Translations under genes and position numbers: made by a program
DNA from: Pseudomonas fluorescens
GTDB taxonomy: Bacteria > Pseudomonadota > Gammaproteobacteria > Pseudomonadales > Pseudomonadaceae
Length of the DNA stretch: 64,000 nt
Direction: 5' to 3'
Assembly (NCBI RefSeq): GCF_019212185.1
Contig: NZ_CP078138.1
Coordinates: 1,408,501-1,472,500 of the forward strand
In this document: piece by piece, positions 35,669-45,223 of the stretch
How the letters are laid out: every line of letters begins with the position of its first letter
Numbering within the stretch: position 1 is the stretch's first letter
Notes under the pieces: model-generated
The model's input: the letters and a program-made list of their open reading frames with translations, nothing else
What the model was told of the DNA's origin: nothing
The model's database searches: none

Positions 35669-36898
35669 TTAAAACGATGTGAACAGGTACGTTGCGATTA
35701 AGCGTGTCTCGTCAATATCGCGGGCATCATCACTACGATAGGTTGCATTCCTTAGACGCACAGAAAAGCCTTTAAGCGACCCCTGGAAAGCGTAGCTCAC
35801 ATCTATATCCCGTTCCCATTCCTTTTCGGTGCCGACTTTCTTCAGTCCATCTCCATGGGTGTAGGCTGTAAAAAAGCTCAGTCCAGGAATACCCATGGCC
35901 GCAAAGTCGTACCCGTACCGAAGCTGCCAACTGCGTTCGCCTGCACTTCCGAAATCATGGTATTGCACGTAGTTCGGCAGATAGGGGTTGTTGACGTAAG
36001 GGAAGCCGGTAGCGCCCTCCATGACCTGATAGGCCGCCATGACGCTATGCCCATTGCCCACTGCGTAGCTGAGCGCTGCGGCGTATGCACGGTTATCGAC
36101 GTCTCCGGCTTTAGCTGCACCAACATCACTGCTTGCGAAAGCACGTAGATCAGTAGTGAGCGTGCCTTTTCCGATACGTGTGCTGTGTACCAAGCCAGCG
36201 AACTGCTGACGGTATACATCATCAAGCTCGCCATAAAAGTACGTTGCACTCAACTCGGGAGTCAGCTTGTATGCACCACCGCCATACCGGTAGTAGTCTC
36301 CGATACCTGTTGCACGATATCGGCCGTCTTTCACCGCGAGGCTGATGTCCTGCAGATCGGTGGAATCAGGTGTAATCGTCTTATTGAATTGAGCCAGATT
36401 TATGGTCAGGCGGTCGATGTCGGTAGAGCTAATCTGCCAACCTTGGAATGTCTGGGGAAGCAGCCGGCTGTTGTTGTATTGCAGCACCGGTACCTTTGGT
36501 AATGACATCCCATAGCGCAACGACGTCTCGGATATCTTGAGTTTTGCAACGTATCCAGCTTTTGAATATTCGTCTGCAGCCTCACCGGAAGCTCGTTTTG
36601 GGAGGAGGCCGCTACCAGTGCGATCTGGACTCGAATCCAGCTTGTAGCCTGCAAAGATCAATGCGTCAGCACCGAAGCCAATGACTCCTGGTGTGTATCC
36701 TGATTCATAGTTGAGCAAAAATCCCTGAGCCCATTCTTCTTTTTTCGATACGCCAGCTCCTTGGCGATAATCACCGTTGTAGTAGAAGTTTCGTGCTTCT
36801 AAGTGAATCTTGCTGTCAGCGATAAAGCCGTCGGCCATGGTGGTGTCGATGGAGAAAAATACGGATGCAAGCACAGCTATATATATGGCGCGGCTCAT
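35669..36898 (-). CDS. OprD-family outer membrane porin
   Basis: 409 aa with a signal peptide (cleavage near MADGFIAD). The OprD pattern is clear: KIHLEARNFYYNGDYR near the start, EWAQGFLLNYESGYTPGVIGFGADA, SLRYGMSLPKVPVLQYNNSRLLPQ, and the closing strand RLIATYLFTSF. OprD/OccD-OccK porins admit carboxylates and basic amino acids through a Lys/Arg ladder. As the distal gene of the catabolic cluster it probably admits the tricarboxylic or dicarboxylic substrate. It is transcribed behind the DctA-like gene, 90 bases away. Confidence 0.92.
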   Translation of the reverse strand: MSRAIYIAVLASVFFSIDTTMADGFIADSKIHLEARNFYYNGDYRQGAGVSKKEEWAQGFLLNYESGYTPGVIGFGADALIFAGYKLDSSPDRTGSGLLPKRASGEAADEYSKAGYVAKLKISETSLRYGMSLPKVPVLQYNNSRLLPQTFQGWQISSTDIDRLTINLAQFNKTITPDSTDLQDISLAVKDGRYRATGIGDYYRYGGGAYKLTPELSATYFYGELDDVYRQQFAGLVHSTRIGKGTLTTDLRAFASSDVGAAKAGDVDNRAYAAALSYAVGNGHSVMAAYQVMEGATGFPYVNNPYLPNYVQYHDFGSAGERSWQLRYGYDFAAMGIPGLSFFTAYTHGDGLKKVGTEKEWERDIDVSYAFQGSLKGFSVRLRNATYRSDDARDIDETRLIATYLFTSF

Positions 36899-36988
36899 TT
36901 TTATTATTTTCCTGACGCAGGGAGTCGCTGCTCGGTATTAGACCGAACAGAGACTTCTAGAGATGTTGTGATCGGTAGTGCAGAAGGG

Positions 36989-38311
36989 TTACGGCTTAGT
37001 GCCAAGTTCCTTGGCGAGTTTGTCGCGATCTAGTTCCTTCTCCCACGCTGAAACAACCAGTGCCGCGACACCGTTACCAACCAGGTTAGTCATAGCAAGG
37101 CCAGTACCCATGAAACGGTGGATTCCCAGAATCAGCACCATCCCCGCTACAGGGACAAGTGGCACCACCATCAAGGTGCTGGTTAGCATGACAAAGGCTG
37201 CACCTGAGACACCGCTAGCACCCTTTGAGGTGAGCATGGCCACGATGACCAATGTCAGTTGCTGCGAAAGTGTAAGATCGATATTCAGCGCTTGTGCGAT
37301 AAAAAGAACCGCCATCGTGAGGTAGATGTTAGTGCCGTCGAGGTTGAATGAGTAACCCGTAGGAATGACCAGTCCAACAACGGGTTTTGAGCAGCCCAGA
37401 CGCTCCATCTTTTCCATAATTTGTGGCAGTACCACTTCAGAGGAGCTGGTTCCAAGAACGACCAACAGTTCCTCTTTGATGTAGGAGATGAAGCGAAGAA
37501 TACTAAACCCGCAGACTCTCGCCACACCGCCCAAAACGACGATCACAAACAAGGCGCACAGCACGTAAAAGCTGCCTACCAGTTTCATCAGTGGCAGCAG
37601 TGAGCCAACACCGTAAGTACCTACCGTGAAAGCGATGGCGCCGAATGCGCCGACAGCGGAGAGCTTGGCAATGATGTGTACGATGCGAAAGAACACGCCG
37701 GAGAGACCTTCGATCATGTCGTAGACCGGCCGGCCCTTTTCACCCATAGCTGACAAAGAGCATCCGAAAAGCACTGAGACCAGCAATATGCAAAGGACGT
37801 TGCCCTCGGCAAATGCCTGCACAAATGTCGAGGGGATAATCCCCATCAGGAATTCGACCATATGCATGTGTTGTGCTTTTTCAGCGAATCCGGTGACCGC
37901 CGATGCATCCAGGGTATTAACGTCCACATTGAAGCCACCACCTGGATTGAAAAGGTGACCACCGATAAGGCCAATCAGCAGCGAAACGGTCGAAATCACT
38001 TCGAAGTAGAGCAGTGCTTTGCCACCTACTCGACCAACCTTTTTCAAGTCGCGCATGCCAGCGATGCCAGTGACGACAGTGCAGAAAACTACTGGGCCGA
38101 TGATCATCTTGATTAGCTTGATGAAAGCATCACCCAGCGGCTTAAGGTCAGCGGCAAAGGTGGGCCAAAAGTGGCCGACGGCGATGCCTGCGATAATCCC
38201 CAGAAGTACTTGGAAGTACATTGCGCGATAGAAGGGCGGCTTGGTCTTCACCTTGATCGGAACTGTTACTTCGACCTGAGCAGATGCTGGGCTAGGATTC
38301 ATGGCGGTCAC
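36989..38311 (-). CDS. dctA: Dicarboxylate/cation symporter, DctA-like
   Basis: 440 aa. The DAACS transporter pattern is plain: [18 protein letters not shown], the [14 protein letters not shown] hairpin, [34 protein letters not shown] and [17 protein letters not shown]. DctA takes up C4-dicarboxylates (succinate, fumarate, malate) with protons or sodium. In this cluster it may import the di- or tricarboxylic pathway substrate instead, so it need not be the housekeeping DctA. It lies between the LigI-like hydrolase gene (45 bases away) and the porin gene, same strand. Confidence 0.9.
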   Translation of the reverse strand: MTAMNPSPASAQVEVTVPIKVKTKPPFYRAMYFQVLLGIIAGIAVGHFWPTFAADLKPLGDAFIKLIKMIIGPVVFCTVVTGIAGMRDLKKVGRVGGKALLYFEVISTVSLLIGLIGGHLFNPGGGFNVDVNTLDASAVTGFAEKAQHMHMVEFLMGIIPSTFVQAFAEGNVLCILLVSVLFGCSLSAMGEKGRPVYDMIEGLSGVFFRIVHIIAKLSAVGAFGAIAFTVGTYGVGSLLPLMKLVGSFYVLCALFVIVVLGGVARVCGFSILRFISYIKEELLVVLGTSSSEVVLPQIMEKMERLGCSKPVVGLVIPTGYSFNLDGTNIYLTMAVLFIAQALNIDLTLSQQLTLVIVAMLTSKGASGVSGAAFVMLTSTLMVVPLVPVAGMVLILGIHRFMGTGLAMTNLVGNGVAALVVSAWEKELDRDKLAKELGTKP

Positions 38312-38356
38312 TCACTGAAAGTCTTATTTTTGGAGGTGCAGCGAAGGCTGTTGCGG

Positions 38357-39220
38357 TTATCGTCCGTAAAGCTTCATGGGGTTCTCGACCAATAGCTTTT
38401 GACGCAACTGAGGGTCAGTACAGAACTTGAACATCAGATCTACTAACTCCCCGTCGTTGGGCATATCTTTGCTAATGTTCGGATGCGGCCAGTCAGTGCC
38501 CCACAGCACGCGGTCTGGAGCGATTTCAATCAGTCTCTCTGCAAAGGGAACCGCGTCTTCGAAGGGGCGACGGCCCACTGATACCCTTTCCGCGCCACAT
38601 ACCTTCACCCACGCCAATGGATTCTCCATCAGTTGCTGCAAGGCAATGAAGGGCTGCTGCTCAATGCCATCCTGAGCTTTGACCCGCCCCATGTGATCGA
38701 TGATGAAAGGTACGGGGATACGCGCGAGTCTTTCCGAGTAGGTCAGGATGTCTTGCGCATCAAGGTGTAGGACTACATGCCATCCCAGATCAGCCAGGCG
38801 ATCAACAGTGCTGTCAAAGACATCCAGGTCTGGCGCGCCACCTAGATGTGCAACGAAGTTGAATCGCACCCCACGAACACCTCCAGCGTCCATCTCGGCA
38901 AGCTGCTCATCGGTTTCACTGCCGTCCACGATGGCTATCCCTCGATACCGCCCTTCGCTACGATCGATAGCGTCCAACATCGCGCGATTGTCGCTGCCAT
39001 GACAGCTGGCTTGGACAATCACACCACGAGTGAACCCCAGGTGGTCGTGCAACGCCCGCAAAGTTTCAAAAGGTGCGTCGGGCGGTGTATAGCTGCGATC
39101 TTCGGCATAGGGAAACTCAGCCCCGGGGCCAAATACATGGCAGTGGGCATCCCAAGCACCCACAGGAAGTGACTGCATGGGTTTTGTAGGATGGGAGTCA
39201 GGTGCGAGGCAGGTTTTCAT
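38357..39220 (-). CDS. ligI: 2-pyrone-4,6-dicarboxylate hydrolase (LigI-like amidohydrolase)
   Basis: 287 aa from the ATG at 39220 (AAGGA upstream). Amidohydrolase TIM barrel: DAHCHVFGPGAEFPYAEDRS with the metal-type His pair and the RSYTPPDAP segment of LigI, QASCHGSDN, VLHLDAQD, FIIDHMGRV and WGTDWPHPN with the catalytic Asp. LigI opens the lactone PDC to 4-oxalomesaconate in protocatechuate, gallate and syringate breakdown. The products feed GalD, GalB and GalC encoded upstream on the same strand. A second, more distant relative lies at 47394. Confidence 0.85.
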   Translation of the reverse strand: MKTCLAPDSHPTKPMQSLPVGAWDAHCHVFGPGAEFPYAEDRSYTPPDAPFETLRALHDHLGFTRGVIVQASCHGSDNRAMLDAIDRSEGRYRGIAIVDGSETDEQLAEMDAGGVRGVRFNFVAHLGGAPDLDVFDSTVDRLADLGWHVVLHLDAQDILTYSERLARIPVPFIIDHMGRVKAQDGIEQQPFIALQQLMENPLAWVKVCGAERVSVGRRPFEDAVPFAERLIEIAPDRVLWGTDWPHPNISKDMPNDGELVDLMFKFCTDPQLRQKLLVENPMKLYGR

Positions 39221-39335
39221 CTCGTGTCCTTTGGTCATTGTTAGCGGAAGCGATAGCCCCGATGGTGGCGGTCTCTACGCTCGACAACAACCAGATGCGG
39301 GCTCTAGCAGTTATGCTGATTTAGCATGCGCTTGC

Positions 39336-40220
39336 TTAGGCTATGCAGATTTCACGAACCAGAGCCATTGTCTCTACTGCCAAGCGAGACAATGGGCGTT
39401 GCTCAAACGTGCCGATGAATAGATGTGTCTGGATAGATGGATCAACGATCTGCGCAGCTTTGAGCCCCTCCAGTTTCCCGTCGCTATTAGTGAGAGCTGA
39501 GCGAAAAAGCACACCGTAGCCCATGTTGAGGTTGATGAGTTCCAGCAGTGACGGAATGCTATCGATTTCCAGACATACGTTGAGGTGCACTTCGTGACGT
39601 GAAGCTTCACTTTCGATGAGACGACGTATGGAGTGAGGTTCGCTGGGAGTGATCAAAGGGTATTGCCCCAAGTCTTTCATCGCTACCTGGGCGGGAAGGT
39701 TCGAGTGCTGGCCACCGATGAGCATCAGTGGCTCTGAATGGATGTGCTCATACTGCAATTGAGCGCTGTGGCCAGGATTGAAGAGTAGGGCGAAATCCAG
39801 GCGACCGAGTAGCAGCCACTCGCGCATCGAGTGAGTCAGACCCTCTTTGATACCTAATATGCAGTCGGGAAAGCGTTCGCGAAAGGCCGAGACCAGCGCC
39901 ACGGTGTGTCGTCGGGAAATGCTGGGAGGAAGCCCGACGACCACTTTGCCCGACAAGGTATCGCGTTGTTCGCGGAGATCCTCACGAGCCACTTGCACTT
40001 GACGCAAGATTCCTTTGCCATGATCGAACAAGCGTTGTCCGGAAGCGGTAAGCAATACCCCTCGACCATTTCGCAGCAGTAGATGCTCCTGCAGTTCGAC
40101 CTCAAGTTGCCTAACCTGACGGCTGACAACCGACTGGGAAATGTTCAGTACAGCCGCCGCCTTGGTGAAACTTCCGAACTCGGCCACCCTTACGAAACAT
40201 TCGAGCTGTTTTAGATCCAT
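39336..40220 (-). CDS. LysR-family regulator
   Basis: 294 aa. Classic N-terminal winged helix (MDLKQLECFVRVAEFGSFTK, SQSVVSRQVRQLE, LLLRNGRGVLLTASG) and a C-terminal effector domain of two periplasmic-binding-like lobes. It lies between the DUF1932 dehydrogenase gene and the LigI-like gene, all on the minus strand, so it probably controls the uptake and hydrolase genes behind it, the gal genes, or both. The inducer is unknown, likely a pathway carboxylate. Confidence 0.88.
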   Translation of the reverse strand: MDLKQLECFVRVAEFGSFTKAAAVLNISQSVVSRQVRQLEVELQEHLLLRNGRGVLLTASGQRLFDHGKGILRQVQVAREDLREQRDTLSGKVVVGLPPSISRRHTVALVSAFRERFPDCILGIKEGLTHSMREWLLLGRLDFALLFNPGHSAQLQYEHIHSEPLMLIGGQHSNLPAQVAMKDLGQYPLITPSEPHSIRRLIESEASRHEVHLNVCLEIDSIPSLLELINLNMGYGVLFRSALTNSDGKLEGLKAAQIVDPSIQTHLFIGTFEQRPLSRLAVETMALVREICIA

Positions 40221-40258
40221 GAGCGCGACTCTGGTAAAAGGCTATGTTACCGCTTTTC

Positions 40259-41170
40259 CTATATAGCGCTTTCACGGGCTACTGGACTGCCATACAACGT
40301 GTCGATTAGGTTTGGCCAGTTGAATGGCTCAAGACTTGGGTAACCGATATCGGCGTCACGCATGGCGTCGACGAGCCCTTTTTGAGCATCGACGATGGCA
40401 AGACTCATGTTCGGAACAACGTCTACGTCGCGAGAAGTTTTCGCCACCTCCTTCATTTCCTCAGATCGACGCCGACCATGTTCGGCCACACGACTTATCA
40501 AGTAGTGAGGCAGGGCGTCGTCCCAACCCATTTGCGGGAAACTTTCGTGCAACGAAGCCAGCACCTCATCCTCGGCATGGTACTGGCGAGCAGTACTCAG
40601 GCATTCGGTTGTGAGCGCTTCCAGGCCTTTAATCATGATGCTTCGACACATCTTGATTGCTGATGCTACGCCGATCACGTTGGCCACTACCCGAACGTTC
40701 ATTCCTAGCTCGCCCAATCGTTCGGCAACCTGGTCAGCACGTTCGCCGCCCAAAAGAATGGGGGTTTTCAAGCGCTGGGGGGGGACTGGTGCCATGACAG
40801 CCGCATCGATGTAATCGATGCCGTATTGCTGCATGGCCGTAGCCGCTGCGTGCTTCGTAGAGGGGGCGACCGAGTTGATGTCGATGAACAGTTGTCCACG
40901 CCTCATCAGTGGCGCCGCGTTCAGTGCGACTTCGAGTGCGTTATCCGCCGTGACTGCTGATATTACCCACTCGCCAAGCGCTATCGCCTGAGCCGCACTT
41001 TCACAAAGTTGAACGCCACACCGTTGAGAGCGAACTCGCAGTGCAGTTCGTTGAGCAGGGTCTTCAAGGAGTCGATCATAGGCGTAGATTTTTACATCCA
41101 GCGCGGCGAGGTCTTGGCCGAAAATAGCGCCTGCTTCGCCGAAACCGATTAGAGACAAGGTTGTGGTCAT
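40259..41170 (-). CDS. NAD(P)-dependent dehydrogenase, 6-phosphogluconate/DUF1932 type
   Basis: 303 aa from the ATG at 41170, whose A overlaps the last base of the galD stop codon; the longer frame to 41257 reads galD out of frame. N-terminal Rossmann fold LIGFGEAGAIFGQDLA, then a beta-hydroxyacid-dehydrogenase-like core and a C-terminal helical DUF1932 domain (IMIKGLEALTTECLSTA). The family oxidises or reduces hydroxy acids with NAD(P). It is coupled to galD and so likely acts on a pathway intermediate, perhaps 4-carboxy-4-hydroxy-2-oxoadipate or a related keto acid. This role is inferred; it is not a LigC (Gfo/Idh/MocA) dehydrogenase. Confidence 0.8.
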   Translation of the reverse strand: MTTTLSLIGFGEAGAIFGQDLAALDVKIYAYDRLLEDPAQRTALRVRSQRCGVQLCESAAQAIALGEWVISAVTADNALEVALNAAPLMRRGQLFIDINSVAPSTKHAAATAMQQYGIDYIDAAVMAPVPPQRLKTPILLGGERADQVAERLGELGMNVRVVANVIGVASAIKMCRSIMIKGLEALTTECLSTARQYHAEDEVLASLHESFPQMGWDDALPHYLISRVAEHGRRRSEEMKEVAKTSRDVDVVPNMSLAIVDAQKGLVDAMRDADIGYPSLEPFNWPNLIDTLYGSPVARESAI

Positions 41171-42258
41171 TATGATTTCACCGAGTTTTGCCAGATATCG
41201 CCAGGGATGAGAACGTTTCCGTCGAACAGAAGTCGGGCCGTGCGCACCAATCCGCACCCGGCTAACTGACCGGCAATCAAACGAAGTTCGACCGTAAACT
41301 CTCCCGTTGGATGCTCAACAGACAATTGCACTCGATCAGCTGTTTCCACTTGGGCTAGGTTGCTTGCAACTGTCCCCCCAACCTGGCAAGCAGAGGCGAC
41401 ACTGACAGCGCCGAACACCCCGATCGATGTGTGACAGCGATGAGGAATGAAGGTACGGCTGCAAATTGCGCCACCACTGCGAGGGGCAGCTATCAATGAC
41501 ATTTTCGGTACTGTGCGCTCGCGGACATCCCCCAGATTCATCAAAGGGCCCGCTTGCAGTCGGATTGATTCCAACAACGCTTTGAGCTCGATGTTGGCGT
41601 CCAATTGCTCGGGGAGCTCATAACCCGTGCAACCCACATCAGCGGCCCTGATCAGTACAACAGGCATCCCGTTGTCGATACACGTGACTTCGATACCGTC
41701 GATGCGATCAATGGCGTGACCAGTCGGTAGCAGTGTTCCGCAACTGGAGCCGACAATGTTTTCAAACTCGACAATCAGTGGGGCACTGGTGCCTGGAACA
41801 CCGTCGATTCGAGTCTCACCAGCGTACTCAATGATGCCGCCTGGCGTGGGTACATTAGCTACAGCGATCTGGCCGGTATTGACCATGAAAATCCGCACGC
41901 TTGTCTGCGATTTGTCGGTGTTTATCAGCCCACGCTCAATCGAAAATGGGCCGACGCCAGCGAGGATGTTTCCACAATTCTGGCCGTAATCAACTTGAGC
42001 TTGATCGACTGAGACCTGGGCAAACAGGTAATCGACATCGGCATCCGAACGGTTTGAGCGACTGATGATTGCGACTTTACTGGTCAGTGAGTTTGCTCCA
42101 CCAATGCCATCGATCTGGCGTGCATCGGGTGATCCCATGACGGCCAAAAGTACTCGGTCACGCAGCTTGCCTTCGGGCGGCAGGTCGTCGGCCATGAAGT
42201 AAGCACCCTTGGAGGTACCTCCACGCATCAAGAGACACGGAATACGAGTCTGGGGCAT
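41170..42258 (-). CDS. galD: 4-oxalomesaconate tautomerase
   Basis: 362 aa, PrpF-type isomerase. Landmarks: CLLMRGGTSKGAYFMADDLP at the N terminus, IDGIGGANSLTSKVAI, VDYGQNCGNILAGVGPF with the catalytic Cys, and SRTFIPHRCHTSIGVFGAV in the second half with the second catalytic Cys. GalD converts the keto to the enol form of 4-oxalomesaconate so that the hydratase can act. The gene starts five bases behind galC and its stop is shared with the start of the dehydrogenase gene. Confidence 0.92.
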   Translation of the reverse strand: MPQTRIPCLLMRGGTSKGAYFMADDLPPEGKLRDRVLLAVMGSPDARQIDGIGGANSLTSKVAIISRSNRSDADVDYLFAQVSVDQAQVDYGQNCGNILAGVGPFSIERGLINTDKSQTSVRIFMVNTGQIAVANVPTPGGIIEYAGETRIDGVPGTSAPLIVEFENIVGSSCGTLLPTGHAIDRIDGIEVTCIDNGMPVVLIRAADVGCTGYELPEQLDANIELKALLESIRLQAGPLMNLGDVRERTVPKMSLIAAPRSGGAICSRTFIPHRCHTSIGVFGAVSVASACQVGGTVASNLAQVETADRVQLSVEHPTGEFTVELRLIAGQLAGCGLVRTARLLFDGNVLIPGDIWQNSVKS

Positions 42259-42263
42259 GAAGG

Positions 42264-42980
42264 TTATCCTTGCAGGTCAGTGAGACTGTCGTGGTATCTC
42301 AGGCCTCGGTCAGCGAGCTTCTGACGCATCTCGTAGATATCCAGCCCCAATTCACCCGCTGCCAGGCGTACGCGTTTCTCTTCTTCGAGCCGAGCGCGTT
42401 TTCGGCTGGTTTCAAACACTTCGGGTAACTCGTCTCGGCGGACAACGACTACGCCATCATCGTCTGCCACGATAACGTCTCCGGGCTCGACCAATTGGCC
42501 AGCGCAGATGATTGGCACATTGACTGAGCCCAGGGTTTCCTTGACGGTACCCTGGCCATGAACTGCCCGCGACCATACCTTGAAGCCCATGTCGCGTAGT
42601 GTTCGGGTATCGCGCACACCGGCGTCAATGATCAGGGCGCGTACTCCCCTGGCCATTAACGAGGTAGCGAGCAAGTCGCCGAAGTAGCCATCGGTGCAGG
42701 GCGACGATGTCGCGACCACAAGAATATCGTCGGGTTGGCATTGTTCGACTGCTACGTGAAACATCCAGTTGTCACCAGGCGCGACCAACACGGTTACCGC
42801 TGTTCCGCTAATGCTCTGGTTTTGCTGGATCGGGCGAATGGCGCAATCTAGCAGGCCTTTACGCCCCTGGGCTTCATGCACGGTGGCAACCCCAAAGCGA
42901 TCCAGTTCGTCGATCAACGCCGAGTCAGCACGGGGAATATTGCGTACGACAATGCCGGTTTTTCCGATCAATGTGCTCAT
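42264..42980 (-). CDS. galC: 4-carboxy-4-hydroxy-2-oxoadipate aldolase/oxaloacetate decarboxylase
   Basis: 238 aa from the ATG at 42980 (MSTLIGKTGIVVRNIPRAD), which overlaps the galB stop by four bases; the longer frame reads galB. RraA-like fold with GVATVHEAQGRKGL, TVLVAPGDNW, ALIIDAGVRDT (the Arg and Asp of the metal site) and DVIVADDDGVVVVRRDE. It splits CHA to pyruvate and oxaloacetate and can decarboxylate the latter. This is the last step of the 4,5-cleavage route (LigK/GalC). Confidence 0.93.
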   Translation of the reverse strand: MSTLIGKTGIVVRNIPRADSALIDELDRFGVATVHEAQGRKGLLDCAIRPIQQNQSISGTAVTVLVAPGDNWMFHVAVEQCQPDDILVVATSSPCTDGYFGDLLATSLMARGVRALIIDAGVRDTRTLRDMGFKVWSRAVHGQGTVKETLGSVNVPIICAGQLVEPGDVIVADDDGVVVVRRDELPEVFETSRKRARLEEEKRVRLAAGELGLDIYEMRQKLADRGLRYHDSLTDLQG

Positions 42981-43711
42981 GCCAAGTTCTCCGTTACCCG
43001 TGGGAAGATGCTTTGGTAGCCCTCTGCGTAAACGATGTTGCGGGTGGAGGTGATGCCCACATTGCGTTTGGCCTGCACTCCACGTTGCAGCGCAACACGG
43101 GTGTAGTACTCCCAGAGATGTTCCTGGCCTGCCATGCACTGGATGGCGGCATATTTTTTGTCCCAGACCTCAGTGATATCCAGCAGAACATCCGGGCGCC
43201 ATTCACATTGCTCAGGCTGATGGGGTTCGAAACTGTAGACAGGCGGGGCGCCCACAATTTTCTCGCCAGGTTTGTAGCCTTCAGCCTGGGCGATGATGCG
43301 GGCTTCCTGAGTCAGGTTCATCGCTAGTGGGTGATCATAGTTGTAAGGGTCTTTGATCGAGTGACTGAGGACAAACTCCGGTTGAACGCGACGAAATACA
43401 TCGGCTAAGCGAAACAGCGTTTCTTTGTCGGCCCGCATCGGGTAGTCGCCGATATCGAAAAACTCCACGCTCGCGCCAAGGATCTCCGCTGCGGCTTCAG
43501 CCTCGCTGCGACGCGCTTTTTTGACCTTGTCTTCAGACATATCGCCTTTGCGCCAGAGCTTGGCCGACTCACCTCTCTCTCCATAGGAAAGGCACACGAT
43601 ATGAACGGCGTGACCTTGTTGGGCATGCAGCGCGATGGCGCCACCAGCGCGCCAGACGAAGTCGGCTGAGTGGGCGCTGACAACCAGTGCGGTTTTTATT
43701 TTATCGATCAT
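42977..43711 (-). CDS. galB: 4-oxalomesaconate hydratase (PIG-L type)
   Basis: 244 aa from the ATG at 43711 (MIDKIKTALVVSAHSADFVW); no strong ribosome binding site, only AAAGAG. It has the LmbE/PIG-L zinc fold: SAHSADFVWRAGG (first His/Asp of the metal site), CLSYGERGESAKLW, and DHPLAMNLTQEARI (third ligand). GalB of Pseudomonas is of this unusual fold, unlike the amidohydrolase LigJ. It hydrates 4-oxalomesaconate to 4-carboxy-4-hydroxy-2-oxoadipate. First gene of the galB-galC-galD-dehydrogenase operon, divergent from the two-domain LysR gene. Confidence 0.92.
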   Translation of the reverse strand: MIDKIKTALVVSAHSADFVWRAGGAIALHAQQGHAVHIVCLSYGERGESAKLWRKGDMSEDKVKKARRSEAEAAAEILGASVEFFDIGDYPMRADKETLFRLADVFRRVQPEFVLSHSIKDPYNYDHPLAMNLTQEARIIAQAEGYKPGEKIVGAPPVYSFEPHQPEQCEWRPDVLLDITEVWDKKYAAIQCMAGQEHLWEYYTRVALQRGVQAKRNVGITSTRNIVYAEGYQSIFPRVTENLA

Positions 43712-43860
43712 CGGAGGGCTCTTTTTGCGGTTGGTTGATAGAGCCCACGTTCGCATTTGAGGAGGGAATTGAATAATGCGTTCGGCGGTGGCAGGTATAC
43801 GTTTTACTTATCGCGATGGGTTCTGCATGCTGTAAATCTGCTTCCTCGAAAATTCGGTAG
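43712..43860. promoter_or_regulatory. Divergent promoter region galB / two-headed LysR gene
   Basis: 149 bases separate the two divergently read genes, as LysR regulators and their target operons are usually arranged. No exact T-N11-A box stood out by eye, but this is where the regulator should bind. GTGCACGTGCAC lies at the start of the regulator gene (43861), a perfect palindrome. Confidence 0.45.
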
Positions 43861-45072
43861 GTGCACGTGCACAATCCTGTACTACCCAATCTCATGCAGA
43901 TTCGGGCGTTCCTTCGTGTCGTCGAATACGGCAGTGTTTCTAAGGCATCCGCTGTGCTGTTTCGTGCTCAGCCTGTTGTAACGCGCTCCATCCATTCTTT
44001 AGAGAAAAGGCTCGGTATTTCGCTGTTTGAGCGACACGTCGATGGTATGCGTCTGACTAAGTATGGTGAGTGCACAGTTCCTCGGGCTAGAAGGGCAATG
44101 GATGAATTGCTCGCTATACCGCACTTGCTTGGACAGGTATTAGGTCACGTTGCGGAGCCGCTTTATCTGTTCCAAATTCGACGCTTGGAGATCTTTGCGA
44201 AACTCTGTGAAACGCACCATATGCAAACCACTGCGAGCACTTTCGGGGTTTCACAACCAGCGATCAGTGCTGCCATTAAAGTCCTAGAACAAGGCAGTGG
44301 GGCTGGCCTGTTTGAACGTACTTCACAGGGTTTGCTTCCCACCCGTGCCTGTCTTGTAATGTTGGTGCAGGTGCGCCGAGCCCTTAATGAACTGCGTCAC
44401 ATCGATGCAGACATCGCTGCTTTGGGTGGATCCCTTCAAGGCGTCGTGCACGTAGGGGCCTTGCCTCTTGGGCGCACGGGGATATTGCCCGAAGCCATAG
44501 TGCGCGTGACCTTGGAACACCCTCATGTACAAATCGTAACCAACGAAAGCCCGTTCGACTTGTTGGCAAGTGAACTGCGCGCAGGCGATGTGGATTTTGT
44601 GCTTGGGGCTCTACGTCCATCGGCCTACGCCAGCGACCTGCATAGTGAGGCCTTGCTGCAGGAAGAAATGGTCATCCTGGTACGCCGCGACCATCCTTGG
44701 TTAAAACGGGTTCCAGTCTATGAGGACTTAAGTGCGGCGCGTTGGATACTGCCTCGTGCGGGTTCCCCCGCAAGAAAACTGCTGGATGCGTTTTTCGCCT
44801 ACATCGGCATCACTGTACCTAGCTGCGTGATTGAAACGGGCGACCTAGCGATTCTGCGCGGCGTGTTGTTACGCTCAGACATGCTCGCCGCTGTTTCAGC
44901 ACACCAGTTGGAATACGAAATTGTTAGCGGTGATCTTGTTCAGCTTCCACTTTCCCTGAGCCATACCACGCGACCAATTGGTTTTATCACAAGAATGGGA
45001 GCGCTTCAGTCGCCAGCGGCGCAGGCGTTGATGGACAAGATTCGTGAGGTGGTGATCAGGCAAACTGCTTGA
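43861..45072 (+). CDS. LysR regulator with two N-terminal HTH domains
   Basis: 403 aa from the GTG at 43861; an ATG at 43894 is possible. About 100 residues longer than a normal LysR protein. The first winged helix is at 10-68 (IRAFLRVVEYGSVSKASAV, PVVTRSIHSLEKRLG, LFERHVDGMRLTKYG). A second is at 104-162 (FQIRRLEIFAKLCETHHMQT, SQPAISAAIKVLEQ, LFERTSQGLLPT). The effector domain follows. Regulators of gallate and 4,5-cleavage genes include this two-headed type. It faces galB, so it likely activates galBCD in response to a pathway acid. Confidence 0.88.
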   Translation: MHVHNPVLPNLMQIRAFLRVVEYGSVSKASAVLFRAQPVVTRSIHSLEKRLGISLFERHVDGMRLTKYGECTVPRARRAMDELLAIPHLLGQVLGHVAEPLYLFQIRRLEIFAKLCETHHMQTTASTFGVSQPAISAAIKVLEQGSGAGLFERTSQGLLPTRACLVMLVQVRRALNELRHIDADIAALGGSLQGVVHVGALPLGRTGILPEAIVRVTLEHPHVQIVTNESPFDLLASELRAGDVDFVLGALRPSAYASDLHSEALLQEEMVILVRRDHPWLKRVPVYEDLSAARWILPRAGSPARKLLDAFFAYIGITVPSCVIETGDLAILRGVLLRSDMLAAVSAHQLEYEIVSGDLVQLPLSLSHTTRPIGFITRMGALQSPAAQALMDKIREVVIRQTA

Positions 45073-45223
45073 AAGGTACGTAGCCTCCATATCTTGACTC
45101 GCCTTAGGAATTGCAGCCATTCGTCAGCAAGACAACTCGACCCTTCTTGACAGTCGAGTCGTCTGGGGAAATACTCGACACAAAATTCATATAGATGACT
45201 ATATAACAAGGTGAATAAAGTCG

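Noticed and set aside
43861..43872. Palindrome GTGCACGTGCAC as an operator
   Set aside because: It lies at the start codon of the LysR gene; a chance palindrome within coding sequence is as likely, so it is only mentioned.
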